Shown here piece after piece: positions 16,233-25,092 of a stretch of 64,000 bases of DNA; within the stretch, counting starts at the first letter, position 1, and the number at the start of each line of letters is the position of its first letter. The stretch is taken from assembly GCF_023522835.1 (NCBI RefSeq), contig NZ_JALCZU010000001.1, positions 327,297 through 391,296 of the forward strand, in the 5' to 3' direction. Under the pieces are notes generated by a model, which made no database searches, was not told the DNA's origin, and saw only the letters and a program-made list of their open reading frames with translations. This stretch comes from Oceanobacillus saliphilus. Lineage in GTDB: Bacteria; Bacillota; Bacilli; Bacillales; Amphibacillaceae. A program made the position numbers and the translations under genes.

Positions 16233-17321
16233 TCATGATCTATTTTTTTCAGAGAGCCGCATTTTCTTTTTTAGTTTTCTCAGTGTATCGACTACCGGCC
16301 GTTTACCGCCCATGACAAGTCCTGCGAGTTCCGTGAAGATGTACAGAAGCAGGAGGACACCGAGCGTAATAATAAGTGAAACGGTCAGATTGGCATTGGA
16401 GAATAATATTCCCATCAATCCGAACAGCGCACTGAAAACATAAATGATGATGACTGCTTTCCGGTGGCTATAACCTGCCTTGATCAACTGGTAATGAAGG
16501 TGTTTGTTGTCTGCTGCCATGATGCTCTCTTTATTGTATGCCCTGCGGATCATTGCTACGAGTGTGTCAAAAATCGGTACGGCCAATACGATTACCGGTA
16601 TGATAAAGCTGAAGAATGTAATATTTTTAAACAGCCCGAGCATGGAGATCACTGCAATCATATAGCCAAGGAAATTTGATCCGGTATCGCCCATATAGAT
16701 TTTTGCAGGGTAAAAATTATGATAGAGAAAACCTAGATTTGACCCTATCAACACTGCACAAAGATATGCAACGAGAATTTGTGTGTCCGAAATTGCCATA
16801 ATAAAGATACTTGTCATGGCAATTGTTGATACACCTGTCGCCAGGCCATCCAAACCATCAATTAAGTTAATGGCATTGGTAATTCCGACCACCCACAACA
16901 ACGTGATCAGCGTACTGAAAAATCCCAGCTCGATGACGCCGAATACTGGAATGGTGATTCGTTCAATAATAAGCCCCGAGTAGATGAGCAAGATGGCTGC
17001 TATTAATTGTCCCGTTAGTTTGAGATAGGGTTTGATCGTATATCGGTCATCAACCGCACCGGTAATAATGATGACAATCGAACCGATGAGTATGGCAGTT
17101 AAATGCTCATGCTGTGGTTGCAGATAGAGCATCCCTAACAGAGCACCAAAAAATATAGCCAATCCACCGAGTCTTGGCGTTTCATTTATATGGATTTTGC
17201 GTTTATCTGGTTTATCCATTGCACCAAATTTAACCGCAAACTTTTTCACCGGATAGGTAATCAGCCACGACGAAATTAGCGCAATCAAGAAAGCGATAAA
17301 TAAATCGACATAGTTAAACAT
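16233..17321 (-). CDS. tagO: Undecaprenyl-phosphate N-acetylglucosaminyl-1-phosphate transferase (TagO/WecA family)
   Basis: A 362-residue polytopic membrane enzyme of the MraY/WecA/TagO group that transfers a sugar-1-phosphate from a UDP-sugar to undecaprenyl phosphate, the first step of wall teichoic acid linkage-unit synthesis. Family motifs are KIHINETPRLGGLAIF (42-57), the DDR of AVDDRYTIKPYLKLTGQ, NAINLIDGLDGLATG and GDTGSNFLGY. It stands alone with GGAG before its ATG. The gene symbol rests on family identity and solitary context; a WecA-like exopolysaccharide role cannot be excluded. Confidence 0.88.
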   Translation of the reverse strand: MFNYVDLFIAFLIALISSWLITYPVKKFAVKFGAMDKPDKRKIHINETPRLGGLAIFFGALLGMLYLQPQHEHLTAILIGSIVIIITGAVDDRYTIKPYLKLTGQLIAAILLIYSGLIIERITIPVFGVIELGFFSTLITLLWVVGITNAINLIDGLDGLATGVSTIAMTSIFIMAISDTQILVAYLCAVLIGSNLGFLYHNFYPAKIYMGDTGSNFLGYMIAVISMLGLFKNITFFSFIIPVIVLAVPIFDTLVAMIRRAYNKESIMAADNKHLHYQLIKAGYSHRKAVIIIYVFSALFGLMGILFSNANLTVSLIITLGVLLLLYIFTELAGLVMGGKRPVVDTLRKLKKKMRLSEKNRS

Positions 17322-17630
17322 AGAATTCTCCTACTGTTCTTGGATGACAGTCCATGATGTTACTGGAATGAGTACATTTTTTATCGTCCGACTGGAGCAC
17401 CAGCCTGTAAACGCTCTCGCTTTTTATGCTGTATTTTCCTTAAATTATACCCAAACATCGTTGGTATTAGCAAATTATATTGCGCTTGTGTTTGCGGTTT
17501 CTGTCGATAGTTGAAGCATCTCTGAAAAATTTTTGTTCATTTTCCCTCTTGCCAATGACACCCTTTCTGACTTATGCTACGATTAGCTTTGGGATTTTGA
17601 ATTATCAGACTTGTTGAAAGGAGAATTCGT
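17322..17630. other. Divergent intergenic region between tagO and the c-like gene
   Basis: About 310 bases separate two divergent genes and carry both promoters. For the rightward gene TTGCCA (17549-17554) and TATGCT (17573-17578) are 18 bases apart, a fair sigma-A promoter. The tagO side is AT-rich without a clear consensus. No gene is seen. Confidence 0.4.
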
Positions 17631-18032
17631 ATGTTTGCCTACTTATTGGCTGTTGCGGCGGTTATTGCAGTTACTGGAATTATTATCGCTTTTAAAATTA
17701 ACCTAGATAAAATAAAAAGAGACCCCGAACAGATGGGAAAAGCACAAAGTAACTTCTTTATTGGAGCCGCTATAAGCGAAAGTATTCCCATTATTATGAT
17801 TGTCTTTGCACTAATTAATGCAGAGCCGGTACCGATGGAAGATCTGTATGTTCCGGCAGGGATCGTTATGATAATGATGGTATTTGCGGCTATCTTTATC
17901 TTTCTACAAAGGAGTGTCGATGTCGAGGAAGATCAGAAACAGGCTGTAACTAGTTTTTCATTCATTGCTCTTGGGATCGCAAATGCCATTCCGCTAATTG
18001 CTCTCGTTTTTATGTTTATAAATGCTGCTTAA
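17631..18032 (+). CDS. Four-helix membrane protein made of two ATP-synthase c-subunit-like hairpins
   Basis: A 133-residue very hydrophobic protein with four predicted helices (about 3-23, 42-62, 73-93, 108-131). The first hairpin resembles a c-subunit: IKRDPE (28-33) sits where AtpE has IARQPE, and FFIGAAISESIPII (42-55) matches Atp[14 protein letters not shown], placing Glu50 at the ion-binding carboxylate. The second hairpin repeats the pattern (FIALGIANAIPLIAL) with Asn118 in that place. It therefore looks like a V-type tandem proteolipid with one active and one silent site. It stands outside the atp operon, with its own GAAAGGAG site and terminator. Function unknown; homology is read by eye. 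Confidence 0.75.
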   Translation: MFAYLLAVAAVIAVTGIIIAFKINLDKIKRDPEQMGKAQSNFFIGAAISESIPIIMIVFALINAEPVPMEDLYVPAGIVMIMMVFAAIFIFLQRSVDVEEDQKQAVTSFSFIALGIANAIPLIALVFMFINAA

Positions 18033-18033
18033 A

Positions 18034-18063
18034 AAATGCTGCCCTTCGAGGGAGCATTTTTTT
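18034..18063 (+). terminator. Terminator of the c-like membrane protein gene
   Basis: Stem AAATGCT-G-CCC / GGG-AGCATTT with a five-base TTCGA loop, then a T-run, two bases after the stop codon. Confidence 0.8.
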
Positions 18064-18126
18064 CTTTCATTCAAGTAATCTAAACCTTATAATAAAGAAT
18101 AATCGAATTTGAGAGCTGGTGTCATC

Positions 18127-18870
18127 TTGGAAGAAACAATTACAATTGAAAAAATATGTATGTTGGCAGGTAAAATAATGCTTGTAAGTGGTGCTGAGAC
18201 AAACCGCGTGGAAGATACGATGAATCGGATTGCCTCTTCTTTAGGTGTTAAAAACCCGCAAAGTTATGCTACGCCTACTGGAATTAATTTTTCCGTTGAT
18301 GTTGCCGCTACAACAAATTCACTTCGCATCCTGAAGCGCTCAACGGACTTACATAAAATAGCGGAAGTAAATGATGTCTCGAGAAAACTAACGGCTGGAT
18401 CTATTCCCATTCATGAAGCGTTTAGGCAGCTTAAAGCAATTGAACGTGAAAATTCTGAGTATCCTGCATGGGTTCAAATTATTGCCGCGGCACTAGTCAG
18501 TGGCTGTTTTACGATCATGTTCGGAGGAACGTGGGAGGATTTCCTGCCTGCCCTCATTGCTGGTGCGCTTGGTTTTACCGGAATGCTTACATTTGAACGT
18601 GTCGTGGAAATCCGCTTCCTTGCTGAGTTTTTTGGAGCGTTCCTTATCGGTGCATCTGCATATTTATTTGTCAGCATGGGATTCGGCAACGCCCTGAATA
18701 TGGTCATTATCGGGGCGGTTATGCCACTCGTTCCCGGACTTCATATTACAAATGCCATACGGGATCTGATGTCAGGGCATTTAGTTTCCGGTCTCTCCAA
18801 AGGTGTGGAGGCAATGTTGACAGCCTTTGCCATTGGAGCCGGGGTTGCCATCATTTATGCATTTGTATAG
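18127..18870 (+). CDS. Threonine/serine exporter family protein, large subunit (ThrE N-terminal domain)
   Basis: A 247-residue protein matching the N-terminal half of ThrE (YjjP type). It opens with a soluble domain holding AGKIMLVSGAETNRVEDTMN and TPTGINFSVD, followed by five membrane segments; GAVMPLVPGLHITNAIRDLM near residue 198 is the family hallmark. It works with the small subunit encoded next to export threonine/serine or, in E. coli YjjPB, succinate. I chose TTG 18127 because GGTG lies five bases upstream; an in-frame TTG at 18109 has no ribosome-binding site. Confidence 0.88.
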   Translation: MEETITIEKICMLAGKIMLVSGAETNRVEDTMNRIASSLGVKNPQSYATPTGINFSVDVAATTNSLRILKRSTDLHKIAEVNDVSRKLTAGSIPIHEAFRQLKAIERENSEYPAWVQIIAAALVSGCFTIMFGGTWEDFLPALIAGALGFTGMLTFERVVEIRFLAEFFGAFLIGASAYLFVSMGFGNALNMVIIGAVMPLVPGLHITNAIRDLMSGHLVSGLSKGVEAMLTAFAIGAGVAIIYAFV

Positions 18871-18893
18871 GGAATCGGTTTAGGAGGGAAAAT

Positions 18894-19331
18894 ATGGTCA
18901 TTACACAACTTATAACAAGTTTTATTGCAGCATCCGGTTTCGGAATCTTATTTAATGCACCAAGAAACTCCCTGATTCAATGTGGCCTGGTCGGAATGTT
19001 TGGCTGGATTTTATATTATTTTCTTGTGGAGCGTGGTATGGATGTCGTTCCAGCTACGATTTTTGCCGCCATTCTCGTCGCCTTACTGAGCCATATTTGT
19101 TCCAGATACTATAAAATGCCGATCATCATTTTCAATGTATCAGGCATCATTCCACTCGTACCAGGAGGAATTGCCTATAATGCCATGCGTCATTTTGTGG
19201 AAAATGACTATTACACCGCCATTCAGCTTTCTACCCAAGTCATCCTGCTGGCAGGTGGAATTGCAATTGGACTGATGTTTTCGGAAGTGGTTAATCAGGT
19301 AGTGAGGAAGGTTGGGAGGTTGAGGGGGTAG
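18894..19331 (+). CDS. Threonine/serine exporter family protein, small subunit (ThrE C-terminal domain)
   Basis: A 145-residue protein with four membrane helices, equal to the C-terminal half of ThrE (YjjB type). GIIPLVPGGIAYNAMRHFVE (around 90-109) mirrors the motif in its partner, reflecting the family's internal repeat. It starts 23 bases after the large-subunit gene behind AGGAGGG, so the two are co-transcribed and likely form one exporter. Confidence 0.9.
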   Translation: MVITQLITSFIAASGFGILFNAPRNSLIQCGLVGMFGWILYYFLVERGMDVVPATIFAAILVALLSHICSRYYKMPIIIFNVSGIIPLVPGGIAYNAMRHFVENDYYTAIQLSTQVILLAGGIAIGLMFSEVVNQVVRKVGRLRG

Positions 19332-19337
19332 GGCGAG

Positions 19338-19349
19338 GGTGCTCTCCCG
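19338..19349 (+). repeat. Single copy of the 21-bp GGTGCTCTCCCG repeat
   Basis: GGTGCTCTCCCG directly after the exporter stop codon equals 12 bases of the unit tandemly repeated near 36.6 kb. It may be a solitary seed or remnant of that family. Confidence 0.4.
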
Positions 19350-19404
19350 AGTAGGATGATAGATGGGATTTTTCCTTACAAGATCCCTTTTCCAATCCCA
19401 TTAG

Positions 19405-19432
19405 TTGATTAATTCGTTTTTTCCTATAGAAT
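19405..19432 (+). promoter_or_regulatory. Putative sigma-A promoter of zwf
   Basis: TTGATT (19405-19410) and TAGAAT (19427-19432) with a 16-base spacer, 33 bases before the zwf ATG. Confidence 0.4.
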
Positions 19433-19465
19433 AGAAATATATTTTGATAAGAAGTGAGGATTTCA

Positions 19466-20944
19466 ATGATGAGTAATCAGCTGCAACCAAAAGTAGTTAT
19501 TGTAATATTCGGAGCAACAGGAGATTTAGCTAAGCGCAAATTATTCCCTTCCATCTACCGCCTATACAAGAGCGGGAAAATCAGTGAGAACTTTGCTGTT
19601 GTCGGTTTGGCACGGCGTCCTTGGACAGATGAGGTTTTGCGTGAAAATGTTACGAAATCAATTGATGATGCATTCTCCCCGGAAGAAGATCTCGAGGAAT
19701 TCACATCTCATTTTTACTACCAGCCGTTTGATGTGACAGACGAGTCTTCCTACAGTGGTTTAAATACACTAATAAGTGATTTGGAAGGTACATATCGCAC
19801 AGAAGGCAACCGCGTCTTCTATTTGGCAATGGCTCCTGAATTTTTTGGCACGATTGCCAATAAACTGCAGGAAAATGGCTTGAAGGATTCAGAGGGATGG
19901 TCACGTCTTGTGATTGAAAAGCCTTTTGGAGTCGATTTAAAATCAGCGAAAAAATTGAATAAGGAATTGCGCGCTGCTTTCGATGAGAAGCAGATTTACA
20001 GAATAGATCATTATTTAGGAAAAGAAATGGTTCAAAATATCGAGGTTATCCGTTTTGCAAATGGCATTTTTGAGCATTTATGGAATAACCGGTTCATCTC
20101 CAACATTCAAATTACCTCCAGTGAAACACTGGGAGTTGAAGAGCGGGCACGCTATTATGATCATTCCGGTGCTACAAGGGATATGGTTCAGAATCATATG
20201 CTGCAAATGGTCGCGTTGCTTGCGATGGAGCCTCCGATTAGTTTGACGACAGAAGAAGTTCGTTCCGAGAAAATTAAAGTTCTACGGGCGATTCGAAATA
20301 TGGACAAAGATAAAGTGAATGACTTCTTTGTTCGAGGCCAATATGACAGCGGAGAAATGAAAGGTAAGGCCGTTCCAGCTTACCGTGATGAAGCGGATGA
20401 GCTAAGTGAATCCAATACGGAAACATTTGTAGCCGGGAAAATATTGATTGATAACTACCGTTGGGCCGGCGTTCCGATTTACATTCGAACTGGAAAGCGC
20501 CTGGCAGAAAAATCAACAAAGATTGTAATCGAGTTTAAAGATATTCCAATGAATTTGTATTATAAAAAGGATAAAGACAGACATCCGAACCTATTGATCA
20601 TTAACATTCAGCCCGACGAAGGTATCACGCTTTGTCTGAATGCCAAGAAATCAGGATCCGGTGCACTTGCCCAGCCGATTCAGCTTGCCTACAACCAAAA
20701 TGCAGTTTCAGGCATCAATACTCCTGAAGCATATGAGAAACTTTTATATGACTGCATGGTCGGCGATGCAACCAACTTTACCCATTGGGATGAAGTTGCC
20801 CTTTCCTGGAAGTTCGTTGATACTATTTTGGATGTTTGGTCAACGAATGGTGCAGGCTTCCCTAACTATAAATCTGGCTCCATGGGTCCCGATGCCGCAG
20901 ACGAATTGCTCGCTAAAGATGGATTCCACTGGTGGTCAATCTAA
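19466..20944 (+). CDS. zwf: Glucose-6-phosphate 1-dehydrogenase
   Basis: A 492-residue enzyme catalysing the NADP-dependent oxidation of glucose 6-phosphate to 6-phosphogluconolactone, the entry to the oxidative pentose phosphate pathway. The Rossmann motif [15 protein letters not shown] lies near the start, the active-site motif [13 protein letters not shown] near residue 176, and the coenzyme lock VIEKPFG near 152. I place the start at the first ATG, six bases after AAGTGAGG; an upstream in-frame GTG (19454) lies inside that site. It is monocistronic, with a bidirectional terminator after it. No gnd or pgl gene is in the window. Confidence 0.97.
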   Translation: MMSNQLQPKVVIVIFGATGDLAKRKLFPSIYRLYKSGKISENFAVVGLARRPWTDEVLRENVTKSIDDAFSPEEDLEEFTSHFYYQPFDVTDESSYSGLNTLISDLEGTYRTEGNRVFYLAMAPEFFGTIANKLQENGLKDSEGWSRLVIEKPFGVDLKSAKKLNKELRAAFDEKQIYRIDHYLGKEMVQNIEVIRFANGIFEHLWNNRFISNIQITSSETLGVEERARYYDHSGATRDMVQNHMLQMVALLAMEPPISLTTEEVRSEKIKVLRAIRNMDKDKVNDFFVRGQYDSGEMKGKAVPAYRDEADELSESNTETFVAGKILIDNYRWAGVPIYIRTGKRLAEKSTKIVIEFKDIPMNLYYKKDKDRHPNLLIINIQPDEGITLCLNAKKSGSGALAQPIQLAYNQNAVSGINTPEAYEKLLYDCMVGDATNFTHWDEVALSWKFVDTILDVWSTNGAGFPNYKSGSMGPDAADELLAKDGFHWWSI

Positions 20945-21011
20945 TCTAGCGCAACCGCTGATGTTATCAGCGCTGCTTAGGTAGAGGTATTCTATCTTAA
21001 ATCTTAATGGA

Positions 21012-21052
21012 AAAGGCCAATGCATTTTACTACATGCATTGGCCTTTATTTT
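21012..21052. terminator. Bidirectional terminator shared by zwf and a convergent membrane protein gene
   Basis: Perfect 14-base stem AAAGGCCAATGCAT / ATGCATTGGCCTTT (21012-21025 / 21034-21047) with T residues on the zwf side and A residues on the other, between converging genes. Confidence 0.8.
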
Positions 21053-21094
21053 TATAATGGGTCACAGCCAGTATCTCAGGCTGCCTCCCATACC

Positions 21095-21403
21095 TTACAC
21101 AAACTGCTTCCTCTCTGGTCTTGATGCCGAAAGAATAAGAATAATGGCAGTGATAAGATGCATAACCATACCTACAAGTGGAATCCAAGCGATCAGTGAT
21201 GTGATGATTCCAAATACATTTCCTACGATTGATCCATTGACTCTTTTTGTAAAAATCAAGGTAATAATATGAAGGATCAGCATGACAAAAAGCGGTGTCC
21301 ATGCATTCGCAAGGACGTACATACCTCCCAATATCGGGAACCCAAGCAGTGCTTCAAATATTCCTGTGACCCATTTTAAAATTCGTGATATCGACAAAAT
21401 CAC
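21095..21403 (-). CDS. Small three-helix membrane protein of unknown function
   Basis: A 102-residue hydrophobic protein with helices at about 11-30, 36-52 and 59-95, the last region holding two closely spaced segments (VFGIITSLIAWIPLVGMVMH). I do not recognise a characterised family; such proteins are common conserved hypotheticals in Bacillaceae. The start is GTG directly after AGGAGGCGA; a TTG three codons later is possible. It converges on zwf and shares its terminator. Confidence 0.7.
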   Translation of the reverse strand: MILSISRILKWVTGIFEALLGFPILGGMYVLANAWTPLFVMLILHIITLIFTKRVNGSIVGNVFGIITSLIAWIPLVGMVMHLITAIILILSASRPERKQFV

Positions 21404-21568
21404 TCGCCTCCTGCAAGTTCCTTATTATATTGTTTACAGCTTTAACTGTAACGAATAAGTTCAGAGTTTACTATTCCCCGTTTCCAGCAAAATGACACAT
21501 CCATTGAATGAGGATCCACTAAGAAGGAGAGCCTCGTATGTTTTAACGGGTACTTTTTCGGGTTAAAA

Positions 21569-21905
21569 ATGATCTTCATCATGGTTATGATGATCAATTC
21601 TCCTTTCTAAACTTGAGCTAATGACCTTCATCACGCTTATGAAGTTCATTTCTCCTTTCTAAACCTGAGCAAATGATCTTCATCACAGGTATGAAGATCA
21701 TTTCTCCTTTCTAAATCTAAGCAAATGATCTTCATCACGCTTATGAAGTTCATTTCTCCTTTCTAAACCTGAGCTAATGACCTTCATCACAGGTATGAAG
21801 ATCAATCCTCCTTGCTAAACTTAAGAAAATAACCTTCATCACGCTTATGAAGTTCATTTCTCCTTTCTAAACCCAAGCAAATAACCTTCATCGCAACTAT
21901 GAATG
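21569..21905. repeat. 52-bp tandem repeat, six full units and one partial, each with a hairpin
   Basis: Units begin at 21569, 21621, 21673, 21725, 21777, 21829 and 21881, exactly 52 bases apart. Each starts with ATG-AYCTTCAT, continues through a seven-base loop to ATGAAGWTCAT (an inverted repeat, perfect 11-base arms in unit 3) and ends with TCTCCTTTCTAAA plus an AGC-containing tail. Loops alternate: units 2, 4 and 6 have CACGCTT and units 3 and 5 have CACAGGT, so a 104-base higher-order repeat is present. On the minus strand every unit shows AAAGGAGAAATG, a ribosome-binding site and start codon look-alike. 52 is not a multiple of three and stops interrupt all frames, so it is not a protein repeat. 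Confidence 0.92.
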
Positions 21906-21973
21906 TCTTAATTCAATCCAACAACGATCAAAACTTGCCCATCATGATGCAGTTTGTATTTCCTACCCACAAA

Positions 21974-22003
21974 AAAATCGCAAGTGAATCCACTTGCGAT
22001 TTT
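21974..22003 (-). terminator. Terminator of the TetR-adaptor-RND operon
   Basis: Perfect 13-base stem AAAATCGCAAGTG / CACTTGCGATTTT with a four-base loop; a T-rich run follows on the minus strand. Confidence 0.85.
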
Positions 22004-22035
22004 GTTTATTGCTATTTTAATACGAAAAATTCTCC

Positions 22036-25000
22036 TTAGGCTTCTTTCTTCTTCCTGCCGGTGAATTTTGCGCTTAGATCGTCAAAGAATGTGTATATGA
22101 CAGGTACGAAGAACAGTGTGAATACACTTGAAACGGATAGTCCAAAGATAATTGTGACTGCAAGCGGCTGCTGCATTTCGGCGCCTTCCCCAAATCCGAT
22201 TGCCAATGGGATCATGGCAAGTACGGTTGTAAGGGTCGTCATCAAAATGGGACGGAGTCTGTTTCGGCCTGCCTCCAAGATGGCATCGGTTCTTTCCATT
22301 CCCCTTCTTCTTAGGATATTAATATAGTCAACGAGGACGATGGAGTTATTTACAACGATCCCCGCGAGCATAATTATTCCGATAAATCCGGGAATACTCA
22401 ATGCAAGATCTGTGAAGAACAATCCGCCAATGACACCAATGATGGTCGTTGGCAATGCAAACATAATAATGAATGGCTGCAGGAAGTTCTCAAACTGTAT
22501 TGCCATCACGGCATAGACAAGGAAAATGGAGAAAATCAATGCGATGGCTAGGTCAGTAAAGGATTCCGCCATATCCTGTGCTTGCCCGCCCATTGTTATG
22601 CTGTAACCTTCTGGGAGATTCATCGTATCTAGTCTCGTCTCGACGTCGTCAGCAACACTGCCTAAATCACGACCGATAATATCGGTTGACACGTTCATTT
22701 GTGGTTGCTGATTTTCTCTCATTAAGGAAGCAGGTCCTTGTATTTCCACAAATTCGGCAACTTCCTGAAGTGGGAGACTTGCTCCCGCAGGTGATTGGAT
22801 TTTCATGTCTTGTAAGTCATTAATGGTGCTGCGCTCATCTTCTGGATAGAGCAATGTGACATCCATTTCCTGGCCATTTTCGCGGAACTGTGTTGCTGTT
22901 TGGCCAGTAAACTGCAATTGAATTTGTCCGGTAATCTGTTCCTGGGTCAATCCATAGGCCGCTGCTGCACCTTCATCAATCAAGATCGTCATCTGCGGTA
23001 CTCCTTCAGATGCTGCAGATGTTGGATTGAATACGCCATCCACAGTGGAAATCTCTGCAACTACCTGTTTGGAGATCTCCTGTAAAACTTCGTGTTCCGG
23101 CCCATTGATTTGAATTTGAATTGGGTCGCCCATATTCATTCCACCATCAAGTACACTGGCGGTGATGTCCGCTCCTGCAATATGCTGGAATTGTTCATCC
23201 ATTGCCTTCACCACTTCCGATGTGGATCGGTCTCTTTCCGCTGTGGGGATTAACTGAATGGTATATGTTGCCTCATTGCCGGCAGCGAATCCTGTTCCCC
23301 CGATTGTTACATAGCTTACGTCAATGACATCGGCATACTCGCCGATAACTTCATTTACTCGTTCCACGATGCCTGTTGTGTAATCGTGACTGCTTCCTGG
23401 AGCTGTTTCCACGACAATCTGTGCCTGCCCTTGGTCAGAAGATGGAATCAGTTCTGCACCAATGGACGGAATCAATGCCAGGCTGCCAATGATGGCGAGG
23501 ATGGTAATGAATACAGTCGTTTTACGGAATTTTAACGTACCCTTCAGTCCCCTGCCATATTTATTTCTTACGCTGTCCAGAAAACGGTCAAACCAGTATC
23601 TACGCCCACTATCTTCCATTGCTTTGGAAAGCAGTTTGGAAGAAAGCATTGGAACTAATGTGACTGCAACAACAAGGGATGCAATCAACGAAAAGGATAC
23701 TGCCAATGCGAGTGGTGTGAATAGATCGGATGCAAGTCCCTCCACGTAAATAATGGGCAGAAATACGACCAATGTTGTTGTCGTGGATGCGATAACGGCA
23801 GGTGCAAGTTCAGAGGCACCTTTAGTTGCCGAATCAAATAGACTGTATCCTTTTTTCCGATAAGAGTAGATGTTTTCCAAAATAACAATGGAACTGTCCA
23901 CCATCATCCCAATTCCTAGTGCCAACCCGCCAAGTGTAAGGACATTCAATGTTTGTCCGGTAAAGTACATCAGTGCGAATGTAGATATGAGTGCGATTGG
24001 TATGGCCAAACCGATTACGATCGTTGCACGAATGCTCTTCAAAAAGAGAAGCAGGACGAAAACGGCAATGGCTCCACCGATAATAATATTGATGATGACG
24101 GAATCAATCGATAATTGAATGAACTCCGATGTATCTATGATGGTTTCCACGTTTACTCCTTCAGGTAAATCTGCGCGGAGTTCCCCGAGGGCATCTTGGA
24201 TATTTGTTGCAACTTCAACCGTATTGGCGTCGGTTTGTTTCATAATCGATAAAACGACGGACGGTTCGCCATTTACCAATGTAGTTGAAGATGATTTCTT
24301 AAAAGCATCCTTTACCTCTGCAATATCCTCTACTAGTACGGTAGCACCAGTTTCGGTTTGGATGATTGTTTCCTCAATATCAGTCAATGTTTCAAACTCA
24401 CCCGTTACTCTGAGTTGAAGATCCTGATTGCCTTTTTCAATCGTACCTACAGAGGCTGAACTGTTTGTGCTGCTGATTGCCTGGATAATCCCTTGGGTTG
24501 TGACACCATATTGCTGCATTTTTGCCTGATTTAGTTCCACCTGGATTTCGCGGACTTTTCCACCTTCCACCGTTACGGAAGCGACACCGCCTTGGCGTTC
24601 GAAGTAGGGAACGACTTGTTCATCCGCAATTTCAGTCAATTTCGCAGCATCTTCGCCCGTCAAGCCAAGCCAGACAACAGGGAGGGAATCAGGGCTGAAT
24701 CTAAGAATGCTCGGTTCGCCAGCTTGATCGGGCAGAAAACCTTTTACCTGATCGATCTTTTCCCGGACATCGAGTAATGCCTGATCAAGATCTGTGCCAT
24801 TTTTGAACATCATCACCACGAGGGATGACCCTGATTGTGATTGTGATTGAACGGTATCAATTCCTTCCACGGTACTGATTGAGGACTCGATTGGTCTGCT
24901 GATTAAGTTCTCTACATCTTCTGGTGCGGCATCCTGATAGCTGGTTGCGACGACAGCAATCGGTAAATCAATTTTTGGAAAAAGGTCCACTGCCAAGCTT

Positions 25001-25089
25001 CGAACAGATACAATCCCAAGAGCTATAATGGCAAGGACAATCATGATGACCCCTACAGGACGCTTAACGGCTGTATTTACAAGCTTCAA
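22036..25089 (-). CDS. Efflux RND transporter permease (SwrC/AcrB-like)
   Basis: A 1017-residue HAE1-type RND pump with the standard plan: one helix, large extracellular loop, six helices, second loop, five helices. The helix-4 proton-relay region reads LGIGMMVDSSIVILENIY, keeping one Asp where AcrB has two. The hinge motifs SRPIESSISTVEGI and GIVVNNSIVLVDYIN are present. In B. subtilis the related SwrC is preceded by a TetR gene of similar size and exports surfactin. Here it is third in a TetR-adaptor-pump operon, three bases after the adaptor gene, with a TTG start behind AAGGGGAG. It probably expels amphiphiles; substrate unknown. Confidence 0.94.
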   Translation of the reverse strand: MKLVNTAVKRPVGVIMIVLAIIALGIVSVRSLAVDLFPKIDLPIAVVATSYQDAAPEDVENLISRPIESSISTVEGIDTVQSQSQSGSSLVVMMFKNGTDLDQALLDVREKIDQVKGFLPDQAGEPSILRFSPDSLPVVWLGLTGEDAAKLTEIADEQVVPYFERQGGVASVTVEGGKVREIQVELNQAKMQQYGVTTQGIIQAISSTNSSASVGTIEKGNQDLQLRVTGEFETLTDIEETIIQTETGATVLVEDIAEVKDAFKKSSSTTLVNGEPSVVLSIMKQTDANTVEVATNIQDALGELRADLPEGVNVETIIDTSEFIQLSIDSVIINIIIGGAIAVFVLLLFLKSIRATIVIGLAIPIALISTFALMYFTGQTLNVLTLGGLALGIGMMVDSSIVILENIYSYRKKGYSLFDSATKGASELAPAVIASTTTTLVVFLPIIYVEGLASDLFTPLALAVSFSLIASLVVAVTLVPMLSSKLLSKAMEDSGRRYWFDRFLDSVRNKYGRGLKGTLKFRKTTVFITILAIIGSLALIPSIGAELIPSSDQGQAQIVVETAPGSSHDYTTGIVERVNEVIGEYADVIDVSYVTIGGTGFAAGNEATYTIQLIPTAERDRSTSEVVKAMDEQFQHIAGADITASVLDGGMNMGDPIQIQINGPEHEVLQEISKQVVAEISTVDGVFNPTSAASEGVPQMTILIDEGAAAAYGLTQEQITGQIQLQFTGQTATQFRENGQEMDVTLLYPEDERSTINDLQDMKIQSPAGASLPLQEVAEFVEIQGPASLMRENQQPQMNVSTDIIGRDLGSVADDVETRLDTMNLPEGYSITMGGQAQDMAESFTDLAIALIFSIFLVYAVMAIQFENFLQPFIIMFALPTTIIGVIGGLFFTDLALSIPGFIGIIMLAGIVVNNSIVLVDYINILRRRGMERTDAILEAGRNRLRPILMTTLTTVLAMIPLAIGFGEGAEMQQPLAVTIIFGLSVSSVFTLFFVPVIYTFFDDLSAKFTGRKKKEA

Positions 25090-25092
25090 AAC

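Larger units (their letters stand above)
21404..22035. other. Non-coding stretch carrying the 52-bp tandem repeat and the RND terminator
   Basis: This 630-base gap has no supported gene. It holds the promoter side of the small membrane protein gene, the 52-bp tandem repeat and the RND pump terminator. Confidence 0.6.

Noticed and set aside
21569-21905. CRISPR-like array
   Set aside because: Repeats are directly adjacent with no unique spacers and no cas genes are present, so it is a plain tandem repeat.
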